Shown one piece after another: positions 31,760-43,400 of a stretch of 64,000 nt of DNA. Source of the DNA: Clarkia xantiana subsp. parviflora. Lineage: Eukaryota > Streptophyta > Magnoliopsida > Myrtales > Onagraceae. Made by a program: the position numbers and the translations under genes. The notes beneath the pieces were generated by a model. The model saw only the letters and a program-made list of their open reading frames with translations. It made no database searches and was not told the DNA's origin. The stretch spans positions 39,014,756 through 39,078,755 of the forward strand of contig JAPTYO010000009.1 in assembly GCA_036873135.1 (NCBI GenBank), given 5' to 3'. The stretch's first letter is position 1, and the number at the start of each line of letters is the position of its first letter.

Positions 31760-34469
31760 CACTCCTCCTAGGGGGTGGTGGGTGTAGTTGTGCAATTCTC
31801 AGGCTCCTTCTTAGATTGGAAGGTTGGGGTGGAGCTTCTTCAATTGGTTGTTGAGGTGCCTGAACCTCAATCTGAGGTGCTTGATCATCCATTTGAGGTG
31901 TAGGAACCTCAATGGGAGGAGTGTTGCTTGATATATCCATGTCAAAATAGGATGGACTCTCAGGTTGTAAATCCTCAAAGGGTTGCTTGACTCCCAAGCA
32001 AGATGGAATAAGAGCCTTTAGAGCATCCTTTGACATGCTAAAGGGGAAGATATCTTCATGGAAATGAACATATCTTGAAACATGAAAGACTGAGTTTGAA
32101 ATGTTCATCACAAGGTACCCTTTTTGGGAGGTTGAATATCCCATTAGAATGCATGGTTCAGCCCTTGGACTAAACTTGTCATGGTTGTTCAATTTGGTTG
32201 AAAAGCATAAACAACCTATAGTTCTCAAGTGATGAAGGGAAGGGGCTTTGCCATATAACACTTCTATAGGTGACTTGAACTTCAAGATAGAAGTGGGTAG
32301 CCTGTTGAGTAAGTAACAAGCATTGAGTATGCAATACCCCCAATGCCTCAATGGCATGGATTCTTGAAACCTTATAGCTCTAGCAATGTTGAGGATGTCC
32401 CTATGTTTGCGTTCCACCCTTCCATTTTGTTGTGGTGTATGCACACAACTAGTTTGATGGAGGATGCCAAATTGAAGAAGCAAATCTTTGCAAACTGAAT
32501 TGATGAACTCAGTCCCATTATCACTCCTCAAAGTCTTGACCATTGTACCAAATTGATTCTTCACCATGATTAAGAAATTCTTGATGTGCAAGAAAGTGTC
32601 ACTTTTGTGCCTCATCAAGTAAACCCAAGTTGCCCTTGAGTGGTCATCAACAATGGTCAAGAAATATTGATTGTTCTTGAAGGTTGGCACTTTGTAAAGA
32701 CCCCATAAATCCATGTGAACCAAATCAAAAGGCTTTGAAGCGATAGAATCACTTATTGGAAATGAAAGTCTAGATTGTTTTGCAAGAGGACAAATAGTGC
32801 ATTGTTTGATACAACCACATGTCTTATTCAAGCCTAAAACATCCAAATGATTCAAATATTGTTATGAGACATGGCCCAAACGCCTATGCCATCTCAATAC
32901 TTCATCCTTATTCTCCAAGCAAGTAGCTGCTAACTTCCTTGGGCTTGAAGGCACCGCATCCTTCAAAGTGTATAGTCCTTTATTTCATTCCCCAATCACC
33001 ATGGACTTGCCACTCTGGCCCTGAAGTAACACATGATCACAAGTAAAGATCACTTTGTAATTTAACTGGCTAGGTAACCTAGATACAGAGATCAGATTGA
33101 ACTTGAAGTCAGGGACCAAGAGTATGTTGGTCAATGTGAATCCACTTGAGAAAGAGCAAGAACCAACATGAGTCACTTTGCACTTGTGACCATTAGGCAA
33201 GTGCACATATTGGTGATCAGAATCACTCTTCTTCAAATCATGTAGCCACTCAATTTGATGAGTGGTATGATTAGTAGCACCTGAGTCAACTATCCAAACC
33301 ATAGAATCACTAGATATACCTGCCATGTTGACATGAGCTTGATCCACATCTTCAAAGCTTAGAGGTGTATGATCAAAATGATCATTATGGGCAGCAACAT
33401 GTTGGATCCTTTTGTCAGCTGTGCCATGAAATATCCTTTTGTCCTTGGCTGCCACATGCTCAATTGTGCTTGAGTTGCCACCTTCTTCAACAATATTGGC
33501 TGAATTCCAATTCCTCTTAGGAGCATTTGGATTTGTTTGATGAATTGGGTGATCATATGGGTAGCCATGCTTGATGTAGCAATTGTCTTCAATGTGACCT
33601 CTCTTGCCACAATAGTTGCAAGTATTGAGTGGTCTCCCACTTGAAGGATTAAAGTTGCTTCTACCAAAGCCATTTCCTCTTCCAATGCCATTGCCTCTTG
33701 CAAAGCCTCTTCCCCTTGCATATCCTCTTCCATTGCCTCTACCACCACCATAGGATGGGTGCTTTCCAGTGAATAAGGCAGTTGCCTCACCCACATCACC
33801 AATGGAACCAGAGATTGTCCTTTGGCTTTCTTCTTGTACCAACACAGAGAAGGCAATGCTAAGAGAAGGAAGTGGTTGTCTCATAAGCAAGGTGCTCCTA
33901 ATGTGTCCATAGGAGTCATTCAGTCCCAAAAGGAATGCCATCAACTTCTACTTCTCCTTGTGTTCATTAACAATGGCAATGTCCCCAACACATTGAAGAT
34001 CCAAATCATCAATATAAGCAAGAGCATCCCAGAGTTGCTTCATTTTGGCAAAGTATTCAGTGATGGAGAGCACACCTTGAGATGTTTGGTAAATCTCCCT
34101 TGTTAATTGGAAGATTTGTGTGCCATCCACCTTATCAAAAATCTCCTTCAAGTCATTCCAAATGGAAGAAGCAGTTGTGTTGTAGACCAAACCATTCACC
34201 AAATCCTTGGCCACAGTATTCCTCAACCATGTCTTGACAATTGCATTTGCTCTATCCCATTTCACTCTATCATTGACATCAACATCAAATCTTGTGAATG
34301 TGCCATCTATAAAACCAAGCTTGTTCTTTACCAACAAGCCTTCCCTGATTGAGGTGCTCCAAAAATGATAGTTGGAGGTCCCTTGAAGTTGGAAAGGGAT
34401 GAGCATATGGCCAGTGGTGTCTGAGGGGTGTATGTAAAGGGGGTCATCAACATTGGTGTCTTGAGCCAT
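31760..34469 (-). pseudogene. C: Gag, protease and integrase
   Basis: Minus-strand frame starting at the likely ATG at 34469 (MAQDTN). It has Copia Gag (SNYHFWSTSIREGLLVKNKL), a zinc knuckle CNYCGKRGHIEDNC (about 33575-33620), protease WIVDSGATNHTT (about 33270), a pre-integrase HRRLGHVS, and integrase with the C-x2-C pair, HMDLWG, RSDNGTEF and QQNGRVERKH (D-x35-E kept). In-frame stops: TAG at 33948-33950, TGA at 32985-32987 and TAA near 32861. No frameshift. After GRVERKH the frame runs to the B junction, where it joins 23082 in phase. Confidence 0.92.
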
Positions 34470-35220
34470 ATTGTAACCCAAGCAACACAAGTAGGTATCA
34501 AAATGGAGTCAGAGGAAACTAAATCCAAGAAATCAGCTGCCAGAAATCCAAGCAAAATGGCATGCACAAGGTTGCACTACAAACAAAAGTAGTACACCAA
34601 GGTTGTTGATAGTAAGACAAAATCCAGCTCACTCTTTGGTATTGTCCGTACAATTCCGCAACAAAATTCGTGATGTTCAAAGCTTGAAGATCAACAGAAA
34701 TGGATTCGAAGCCATTCTCCATTGATGAAAGCTCAGAATTCATGAAGATATGAACACAAAGCTCAAAGCAGTCACAAATACTCCTCAGCCGAGCAATGTG
34801 TATGCAAGTGAATCCAAGCAATGAATATCCAGATTTCAAGCAAGAGGCGCAGCTGAAATAAGTTCAAAATCCATATCCAAATCTAGAGAAGCAATACAAA
34901 CTCTAGAAAATGATAGTATCAAACACGCAATCAGCTCAACAAGGCTGAATTCTTCAAGAAAAAGCAAACTAGTACTAAGTCATCTTGGCTTTGCTTAGTC
35001 TAGGTGCAGATCTATCTATGCGTGTTGAGTTCTTGAAATTCCACTTACTAGATGTCCATTCTTAAGTAAGAAATGGATTCTTGAAGTAGAAAAGATGATC
35101 CACGAAGCTGAATTTGCCAATCCACACTTGAACAAGGTGAATGTTAAGGCAAAATTTTGAAGAAACTTGGTCTTCTTTAGCTTTGTGGTTGCGCCGCCAT
35201 TTGAGGTGGCTCTGATACCA
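34470..35220 (-). other. C: 5' leader and primer-binding site
   Basis: About 740 bp between LTR and Gag without a coding frame. The end next to the LTR (35208-35220) is TGGTATCAGAGCC on the minus strand, complementary to initiator tRNA-Met, the usual Copia primer. Confidence 0.85.
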
Positions 35221-35498
35221 TAAAAGCTTTAGTAGGTTGAATCATTTGTTGATTGATGATTAGGGATTACAATGTAAGAGGTAAACTATATATATACTAG
35301 GTGATAAGGATCACCAACTAGGACTAACTATCCTATGTGCCTAACTTGGTGCACCAAGGTGCATATACCATGTAACATGTACTACATGATATATGCACCA
35401 TATAATAGCCTTATACAATCATCTAATGACATGATGGAAGTAAATGCAAGTGTAAGTAACAAGATGCAATGTGAGCATATCAACTTATATAATCTATA
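35221..35498 (-). repeat. 5' LTR of Copia C (278 bp)
   Basis: Plus strand TAAAAGCTTTAG ... TCTATA, followed by ACCTT. Three differences from the 3' LTR. Confidence 0.93.
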
Positions 35499-35900
35499 AC
35501 CTTTAAACACAATTAATTAGCCCTTGATCATATAATTAGAACCTTAAAGCACGGAGAGGTCGGAAATAATCTGAGTGTGGGAGTCGGAAAATGGTACCGG
35601 GGCCCTTGGGGGTGGGGAGAAAATCCGACCCCCAAGGGTAGGGGTTGGGTGTGACCACCCAACCCTTCCCTAGGGGAGATAGGGTTGGCCAACCCTATCT
35701 CCCCTAGGGGAGATCGGGTTGGCCCACCCGATCTCTCTTAGGGGAGGTCAGGTGTGGCCACCCGACCTCACCTAGGTGAGTTTGCCGCGGTCTGGACGAG
35801 TATTTTTGCCTCGTCCGGACCGTTGGTGTTTCCGCGGGGTGTTAAGGTCGAAGTTTCAATTTATAATCACAACGGGTTCAAATTGGGCGTATATCCATCA
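35499..35900 (-). repeat. 3' LTR of F, second part
   Basis: Begins with the second copy of ACCTT and ends TATATCCATCA. It contains the cluster of inverted repeats (35603-35776). Compared with the 5' LTR it lacks about 35 bp near 35865. The tract next to it (35901-35914) is GACTCGGGGGCATG on the minus strand. Confidence 0.9.
35603..35776. repeat. Ladder of five inverted repeats in the F 3' LTR
   Basis: Consecutive hairpin-forming palindromes: arms 35603-35613/35628-35638; 35642-35651/35656-35665; a perfect 42-bp palindrome 35668-35709 centred on TTGGCCAA; about 35707-35740; and about 35741-35773. Stems carry related cores (GATAGGGTTGG, GATCGGGTTGG, GGTCAGGTGTGG). The same ladder is in the 5' LTR at 53531-53705. 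Confidence 0.9.
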
Positions 35901-36509
35901 CATGCCCCCGAGTCAACCAATGGCCTGACCCTTGATTGACTCTATTTTAGGATGGTATGACACGCGCAATTTGAAGCCGGGATTTTACCTTTTGTCGGAA
36001 TCCTTACTTACCCATGGGTGTGTGTCTCTGTCTCTGCCCCCTGTCTTATAAGATAGAGGAATTGCAAATGTCAGAATAGCACGGACACGTGCCCAAGCGT
36101 GTGTCCGTCTGAGATGGAAATAATAAATCCCAAACTGCTACGGGCGTATACTCGGGAAATATACGCTCGTATGGGGATGCAACACGAATACAGCTAAACG
36201 AGTCCATGCTTCAATTTCATGCCGGGGTAAGCCTAAGTGGAGAAATTTTTTAATTTTGGTCTAAAATTTTTCTAAGTATAGGATACTTAAAAAATATACC
36301 TATATGGTGTTAACTTGGGTGGAAATATGCCTAACCATAGTCTAAGGGAGGTAAAGATGATAGTTTTTCCTTTAAACCTTAGATCTCTTTTAATTTTAAA
36401 TGGAGGGTTGTGATTGTGTCACTTTAAAAAACCCTACACCTTTTCAAATATATAGAGGAGTAAAGAAATTACCTCACTTAGCCACCATTGTCATCTTTTC
36501 CTTTTTTCC
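35901..36509. other. F: non-coding stretch after the polypurine tract
   Basis: About 600 bp, AT-rich toward the end, with no supported gene. It may be part of the leader of F's antisense ORF, by analogy with A and G. Confidence 0.5.
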
Positions 36510-36850
36510 TCACACTTGGAGACCAAGGGAGGAATTCTTGCACACCAAGGGAGGGGGCTGGCCAGAAATTCCGGTGGAGGAGGTGGAATTCCGGCCAGCA
36601 CGGACACGGCGGCACGGTTCTGGGACGGCGACGGAGGCTCCCGGCGGCACGGCGGAGGCGAGGTGATCCGACGGCTCGAGGCGGCGTGGACCAGGGCGGA
36701 GACAGCGGACGACGACGAAGCTGTCACGGACGACGGCAGCGTCTGGTCCGGCAGGGGCGGGCGACAACGAGGCGGTGCAGCTCCGGCGTGACTCGAGGTG
36801 GCCTCCGGCGACGGCGGGGTCTGGTTTCCGGCGACCCCAAAATTTGAACT
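36510..36850. other. F: GC-rich island of unknown origin
   Basis: About 340 bp rich in CGG and GGCGAC, in sharp contrast to the AT-rich flanks. Several frames are open on both strands through lack of AT-rich stops, so I do not call a gene. It could be a captured piece of host 5' gene sequence or a CpG-rich promoter for the antisense ORF downstream. Confidence 0.45.
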
Positions 36851-37483
36851 CCGGACCCGTCTATCACATCGGGTCGGGTTTTCCGAAGGTCCACTCTTTT
36901 CCTTTCCGTTACCGTATAAAAAGCCGAAATTTGAATTGCCGCTATTTGATTGAGTGCGTGATTGCTGTAGATAGTCGTTTGTCCGGAGATAATTTTTGCT
37001 CGTTTAGACTATTCCCGCTTGAATTTGACGTCGTGGCACCATTTGGATGTTGATTTCCATTGAGGGGCTTAATCGTAATTTTGCCCGGGAATTGGTTTTT
37101 TGGTTCGAGCAAAATTGCCCGATTTTGCCGTTGTAGTGTCCCTAGCACGTGTTCATTGCCTTCATTGGGTGCCTTTGAGTCTTTGGTTGTTGTTTGTCGG
37201 GTACCGTGGTATGCCTAGTCTTTCCGGAAATCTTCTTATCTTGACACCTGTCGTGCCGTGACAGGTATTATACTCGTGGTGGTGTCCCCGTACACAAACT
37301 TGGCAGAGGCGCTATATCCTTCGAAGGATGAGTAAGTTTCTCTTTCTTTCTATTCGTCGCGTTGCTTTCTTTCCTGCCATTAGTTCGGTGTCGGATTTTG
37401 AGCCGTATACTGAGCCGGGGTGTTAGTCGGAGCCTGATTCGAGCTTAGAATTTCTCACTGCCTTTGATTTAGGTCTCGCTGCT
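36851..37483 (+). promoter_or_regulatory. F: putative promoter and first exon region of the antisense ORF
   Basis: A TATAAA box is at 36915-36920. Near 37330 an ATG is followed at once by GTAAGT, resembling exon 1 plus donor of the aORF in A and G, and a CCATTAG acceptor is near 37378-37384. The frame from there into 37484 has one TAG (37424-37426). I cannot fix the true exon 1 phase. Confidence 0.4.
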
Positions 37484-39579
37484 TTGTCGAAGAACTACCT
37501 GACTAGGTCCGACTATAACGAGCATGTTACCTTAGGTGACATTTGTCCCTTAGATGAGCCTTTATATCCCTTCCTTCCTTCTTTGGGAAACACCCGCCAG
37601 ACAGTGACAGAGCCCCCCAGGGGGAAGGTTGTTGTTTATCCTTCCCAGATTCGGTATGGATTGCGGCTGCCTTATTGCGATGAGCTTGTAGAATTGAGTA
37701 GATTCTTTAGGATCTCCCCTGTGAACCTTGCCCCCAGTGCTATCCGCGTCTGGGTGGGCTTCCGGGTGTTATGTCACTGGTACTCCTGGAAGTATTCATT
37801 GGTTTTGTTCCGGTGCTTCTTCAGATTTCAGTATCAGAAGAAGGTAGGCTTCGTGAGTTTTGTGACTCGCTATCCGTCCCTCAAAGATTCCCAATTTGCT
37901 GATTTCGGGTTGAGCGGGGTTGAGTGGGATACTTCTCTTCGTTTCGTGGCCTGGAGCGATCACTCGGCGAGCCACTGGGCCAAACATTTTTTCTTTATCA
38001 CGGATCGATATGTTACCTGGCCGGTTTTGAATGAGGATCGATTAGACGGCTGGCCTGCCTTTGGGGAGTTCTCTTCTGTGGACTTAGAGACTATGAAGAC
38101 CATCTATGAGAGCCACAGGACCCAGTCTTACTGCCCTGTGTCCTTGGTGACCGAGACAGATCTCTATGAGGCAGGGATTAGTTTGACTCCTGACTCCGGG
38201 GGTTCGGTATGTTACTTAGTCTTCTCATCTATATTTATTTTATGTTTTTCCCTTGTAGGTTGGTTTCACGGGAAAAAGTATAATGTGCAGGCAGCACCGG
38301 TCGATATGAGCAAGAGGAGGGCTCCCTCCAGCTCTACTCCGAAGAGGTCCCCTATGCCTGGGAAGACTGCTGGGGCCTCTGGTATACTTCCTTCTTTCTT
38401 CTCTTATGGTATACTTGTGTTTTTCTTACGCTGTCTTCCTTGTATTGTTAGGGCACTCTCCTTTGGTGACCGAGAGAGTCGTCTCTGTGGGCAAGGGCTC
38501 TGGACCTTCTAAGTCCAAGTCACGGAGGTCCGACTCTGAGGCCGGGGCCTCGGCTGTCAAGAAGAAGAAGGCTGCAGATCCTCCTCCCCCTGGTGTTCGT
38601 TCCCCGACCCTGTCTCGCGACAAAGAGATAGTGGTCGAAGAGGTGCCTTCCCAAGCTGATAAAGGGAAGCGCCTTACTAATGAGGATATCGTTGGATCTG
38701 AGTGGACTCCTTTTGCTGGGTTGAAGGAGTTTCACTTTGACAGCGGTTCCTCCTTGCGTACCCCGGAGGTTGGCATTCGTGTGCTTCGCGGTGCCATCGC
38801 CCCTGGTGATCATGCTCCTCAGCCTAAGTCTCCTAGGGAGACCCGGCATTTCGTTCAGGGTGTGTTATCCCGTTATGTACCTGTGAGTGGTGTCTCTCTT
38901 CCCTTTTTACTTTCATGTGGTTGCTTTTCCAGTTACTTATCCCTTGTTGAATTTTCAGGGTATGTCCGACATGGTGAACATGTCATCCCTTGCGCTTGAG
39001 CTGTCAGATGAAAAGAAGGCTCTTGAGGATAACCAGGTATCCCTGAAGGCGGAGCTTGCCACTGCCTCTGAGAAGGCTCGCCTGTCTGACTTGCAGATGC
39101 AGGAGCTTAGGGACCAGGTTTCTCTACTTGAGACTACCGTGGGTAGTTTGCGCCGTGAGGCTGATGTTGCATCGTCACTCCATGCTGAGGAGTTGAGAAA
39201 TCTTGAGGCAAGGTGCCGGGCGGAGGAGAGAGCTTTTGCGGTATCTGAGTACAAAGCTTCCTTTGCCTTTACTGCTGATTACAGCGTTCGGCTGAACCAA
39301 GAGATGAACCAGTTTGGCGAGTACCCTGTTGATCATATCTTCCGTATTGATCCCCAGTTTCTCGTCAATGATCTGGGTGACTTTGGACCATATGCTACTG
39401 GTTATATGGCCGTTCTTAGGGGTCAAGCCGCCGTTGCTGATGAGCCTGCCCCTGCACAGGTGGATGCTATACCTGTTGATGTTGATAGTTCGGGCTCTTC
39501 CTCCTCTTCTTCGGTCTCTGTTGGTGGTTCTTCCTCAGAGGGTCAGGACTATGAGGACTCTCCAGCAGGCTCTGGTTGA
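37484..39579 (+). CDS. Antisense ORF of F, gypsy-type 'putative transposase_28-like' protein
   Basis: Two introns with clean phase, 38382-38451 (GTATAC...GTTAG) and 38883-38958 (GTGAGT...TTTCAG), join a frame of 649 codons ending at 39577-39579. The N-terminal domain has YGLRLPYCDELVELSRFF and APSAIRVWVGFRVLCHW, matching the A and G aORFs. A basic region (KSKSRRSD, KKKK) follows, then a coiled coil (LALELSDEKKALEDNQ, about 38970-39260), an FAFTADYSVRLNQEM region, and a Ser-rich acidic tail. The last intron is at the same place as in A and G, just before the coiled coil. The frame shown starts at TTG; a TAG upstream (37424) separates it from a likely exon 1, so it may be slightly damaged. Function unknown. 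Confidence 0.7.
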
Positions 39580-40452
39580 TATGCTGATATCACTTTATCT
39601 TTGTACATATGACTTTACTTTTCCTCCCCTTTAACGGGTTGAGTGTTTCTCCCCTTGATGGGTCGAGTTCATCTTGGGATTGCTATACTTGAGATTTTGT
39701 GTTGGTTTCCTTCTTCGCATGGTTATGTTGGCGGTGTGTGAAACACTTGCCTTTGGTGGTGGTATGCATGGTGTGTGGGACACCTGCCTTTTGATGGGTA
39801 CTTCGTATGCTTCTGTATATATTCCTTTGACTATGAACTCTTCTTTTCTTTGTGATTTCCTTTACTTAACTCTCTTTTGTGTTTTCCTTCATATTGTACC
39901 TGCTATCTCATCAAGAAAAAACGTTATGTGTTCTTCATACAACTTTACTTTGCAATTATTTTCTCATGGGATCCTTCTTAGTATGGTGCAATGATCTCTT
40001 CCGATACCCTCTAAAGATACGCTCTTGGGGGCGTCGAAGGTCGTAGTATAAAAACTACTCTCAAGATACGCTCTTGGGGGCGTCGAAGGTCGTAGTATAA
40101 AAACTACTCTCAAGATACACTCTTGGGGGCGTCGAAGGTCGTAGTATGAAAACTACTCTCAAGATACGCTCTTGGGGGCGTTGAGGGTGTTGTTGACTTG
40201 AAGTCATATCTGCGTAAGGATAACATAATGATTGTATCACCACCTTCTTTGAAAGATACGTTTGAGTAACTTCTACTTCTTTAGGAGCATTCATGCTTTA
40301 TGTACACTTGGGGTGCCTTGGATGGATCCAGACACCCTTTGGAGGAAATCAAAGATACTTGTAGAGTCGGAGTAACTTCTTGAGTTCTCCTTCTCAAAAG
40401 TTGTTTCTGGAAAACTCAAAATGCTTGAACATGCAAAGTGCTGAAAATTAAA
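39580..40452. repeat. F: region between the convergent ORFs, with a 49-bp tandem repeat
   Basis: Four units of 49 bp start at about 40014, 40063, 40112 and 40161 (AAGATACGCTCTTGGGGGCG core). They lie between the aORF stop (39579) and the polyprotein stop (40453), as the arrays of Z, A, B and G do. Outside the repeat (39580-40010 and 40200-40450) I see no gene. Confidence 0.85.
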
Positions 40453-43400
40453 CTAAGGATATGGGGTGGTGAGTGTGTCTGTTGCCACGTACTCCTTTAG
40501 GCCTCCTTTGTAAATCATCTCCTCCACTTCTATCTTCAACACCATGTAATCATTAGTTTGATGCCCCCAGGTCCCATGGTACTCACACCATTCCTGTGCA
40601 TCTCTTCCTAGGAAGGCCTTGCCCTCCTCCTTGCATGTGGGTAGCTCTTCCTTGAGGTACTTCTGAAAAATTTCTTCTATCTTCACTGTAAGGGGTGTGA
40701 ATTTGAAGTTTACACCTCCTTCCAGTGTGTCAGTCTCTCTTCCTTCTTCAAGGACTTCTTCCCATTGCCCTATCTCTTTTGCGAACGCCTTGTCCAGCCT
40801 CTCTTTGAGCTCCCTCATTGTGCTTGTCATGACCACCTCATAGAGCCCTCCATATGCTTCAAATGAGGTTGGATGCAAGTTTCTAAGGAAGGCCCTTACG
40901 ACCTCTCTTGTTGTGATGTCCATGCTTGCACCATAGTTGAAGAATCTGTTAAAGTAGCTTAATATGGACTCCTTTGGCATTTGCTTGACGTCGTCTATAT
41001 ATCGGAAACCCTTTTCAATGGATTCCCTTGTTCTCTTTCCTTCTGCATTCTCTGGCTGCCAAGGTATGCTTGTTACCTTTACAGCCTTACCTATCTGCTT
41101 CTTCTTAGCTAGCCCCTGAAAGAACTGCCTACTCAAGCGGAGTATAACTCCCTTTTTCATCTTTCCCTGCCTTAGCCTTTTCATCACCTTTTCTTTGTCC
41201 TGGATGGCCCCAGTCATGACCATAGCCACTGTGTCTGACTTGTGAGATTCACGTCTCATGGAGTTGACGTAGCATTGCCTTGCAGTGCGTTGATCACCCA
41301 AGACTTCCCCAATTCTGTTTTCGGTGATATACTTCAGTTTCTGATGCACGGTAGATGGCACAATTTCATATGGATTTATGGTTGTTCTTCCTAGGATCCC
41401 GTTGTAGGCTCCCAAGCTTTCAACCACCATGAAGTTGATATTCACTCTCAGCTGTGTCCATCCTTGGCCCATGGTCACTGGCAGGGTTATCATTCCTAGG
41501 GGATAACTTGTTGCCCCTGAGAAGCCAACCAGAGGGAAGTTGACTGGTTTGATGTCTGCCTTTGTTTTTCCTATCTCTTCCAGGACCCTCAGGCTTAGGA
41601 GGTCTGCAGAACTGCCCCCATCTACCAGTATTCTTTTTACATCGAAGTTATTGATGTCCATCGTGATGACTAAAGCATCATCGTGCGGGAAGACAATATG
41701 ACTCTTGTCCTTCTCCGAGAACTCAATCTTCATCTCCTCTCCTTCTCTTGGTCTCTTTCTCCACTTTAGTACTGAGCTCAGCTTGGATGCATAAACCTCC
41801 CTTGCATTAGCTGTTGGGCCACCTGATGCCACTCCTCCATGTATCATGTTTATAGTCCCCCTCTGGTTAGGTGGGGGATTATAATCTACCTTGTCTTTGC
41901 CTTTATCCTTGTATGATGGCCCTAGCTGTATACTGTTGCCACCGTGATCAACAAACTGTTTTAGCTCCCCTCTTTGGATGATATTGTTGATACTTAGATT
42001 CAAGCTAAAGCATTCGTTCGTATCATGACCATATGCCTCATGGTTATCACACCATCTATCCTTGTGTGTCCCTACCATTGGCGCTCTCCATCTTACGGGG
42101 GGAGACCATAATTTCTGATTTCTCATCTCTCTTAGGACCACTGCTGGGGTGGTGTTCAATGGTATGAACTTGATAACATTTATATCCATAGCCTTCAGTG
42201 GCTCACCCATCTGATTTCTTTGTTGAGGCGGACGCCACTCCTGTTGCCTTATGGGTTGAGGTGCCTGAGGTGGCTTTCCCTTATTCTGCTTTGTGTTGTC
42301 CTCATTTGCTGCTTGAATCTTGGATTTCTTACTCACCCTGTGCCTCTCTAGGTCTATATGAGTTTTCACTCTCCCTGCTAGCTCCTCTAAGGTGCTTGCT
42401 GGTTTCTTGGCCATCTTTTCTGCCAATGTGGACCCGAAGCGGCCTAGGTTTCTTATGAAGGCTCTTATTATTTCACCTTCGGTGATGTCGCCCTGTATGT
42501 CTGCTATGTTCTGGTTGAACCTAGTGTAGTAATCAGCCAAAGATTCATCATTTTCCTGCTTCACATCATCTAGGGAGCCTGTTCCTTTTAGTAGCTTCCT
42601 TTCTCCTAGGTATCTCTGAAGAAACTTTGCCTTTAGCTGCGCCCATGAGTGGATGCTTTCAGTAGGTAGGCTAAAGAACCAATGTGACACCACCCCTGAT
42701 AGGGTGTTTGGAAATAAGAGTGCCTTGTAGCGGTCATCAGTAGTTCTCCCGAATAGAGAGGCTTCATGCTGTTGAATGTGCTCCAAAGGGTCTCCCTTGC
42801 CATTGTACTTTGCTATCTGTATTGTATGCAAGGAGTCTGGCACTTTGTTCATTTCCAACTCCCTCGCGAAGGGGTGGTTCGTGTTGTCACTCAGGAAGTG
42901 CAGTCCGTTTCTCTTTGACTCACTTATCTTCCTCACTATCATGGCTTCTATCTCCTCCGGGGTAATCATCACCGGCGTTGGAGTATAGTCTCTCTGATAT
43001 CCTCCATAGTTATAAACTGGGCTTGCTGGGATCCCTTGTCCATGCTGGTACGGACTGTAGGCGTATCCCTGATATCCCTGTTGGGTTACTTGGTGGAATT
43101 CTTGCCTCCTTGGAGGTCTTGCCTGTCTATCTGCCCCCAGCGGGGTGTATGCCCTGGCGTCCTGCTGTGTCTGTTGCTGCCTTGGAGGCACAAACTGCTG
43201 CCTTCCCTCTGGGGGTGGCCTTTGGTTATCTCTTCTTTGTTCTTCTCGCTGCCCTGTTGGAGGGTGCGAGTGGTGTTCTTCTTCTGGGACTTGTTCTTCG
43301 TCATGAACTTCTTCCTCTTCATGCTGGTGTTGCCTTCCTTGCCTGTTCCTCAGGGTCTCTCTATAGGCTAGTAGCTCATCCAACGCGCTCATCAACCCCG

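Larger units (their letters stand above)
21074..35498 (-). mobile_element. Copia element C with TA...TA ends, split by B
   Basis: Two 278-bp LTRs (21074-21351 and 35221-35498) differ at three positions. TSD is ACCTT. The primer-binding site TGGTATCAGAGCC (35208-35220, minus strand) matches initiator tRNA-Met. The polyprotein reads gag, protease, integrase, reverse transcriptase, RNase H. The empty target site survives in F's other LTR at about 53425-53440. C is 5.7 kb without B. Its LTR ends are TA and TA rather than TG and CA, a rare type known mainly from Copia elements. Confidence 0.95.

Noticed and set aside
36400..36850. Overlapping frames on both strands in the GC-rich part of F
   Set aside because: High GC removes stop codons in all frames; no frame has a recognisable domain or start context better than the others.
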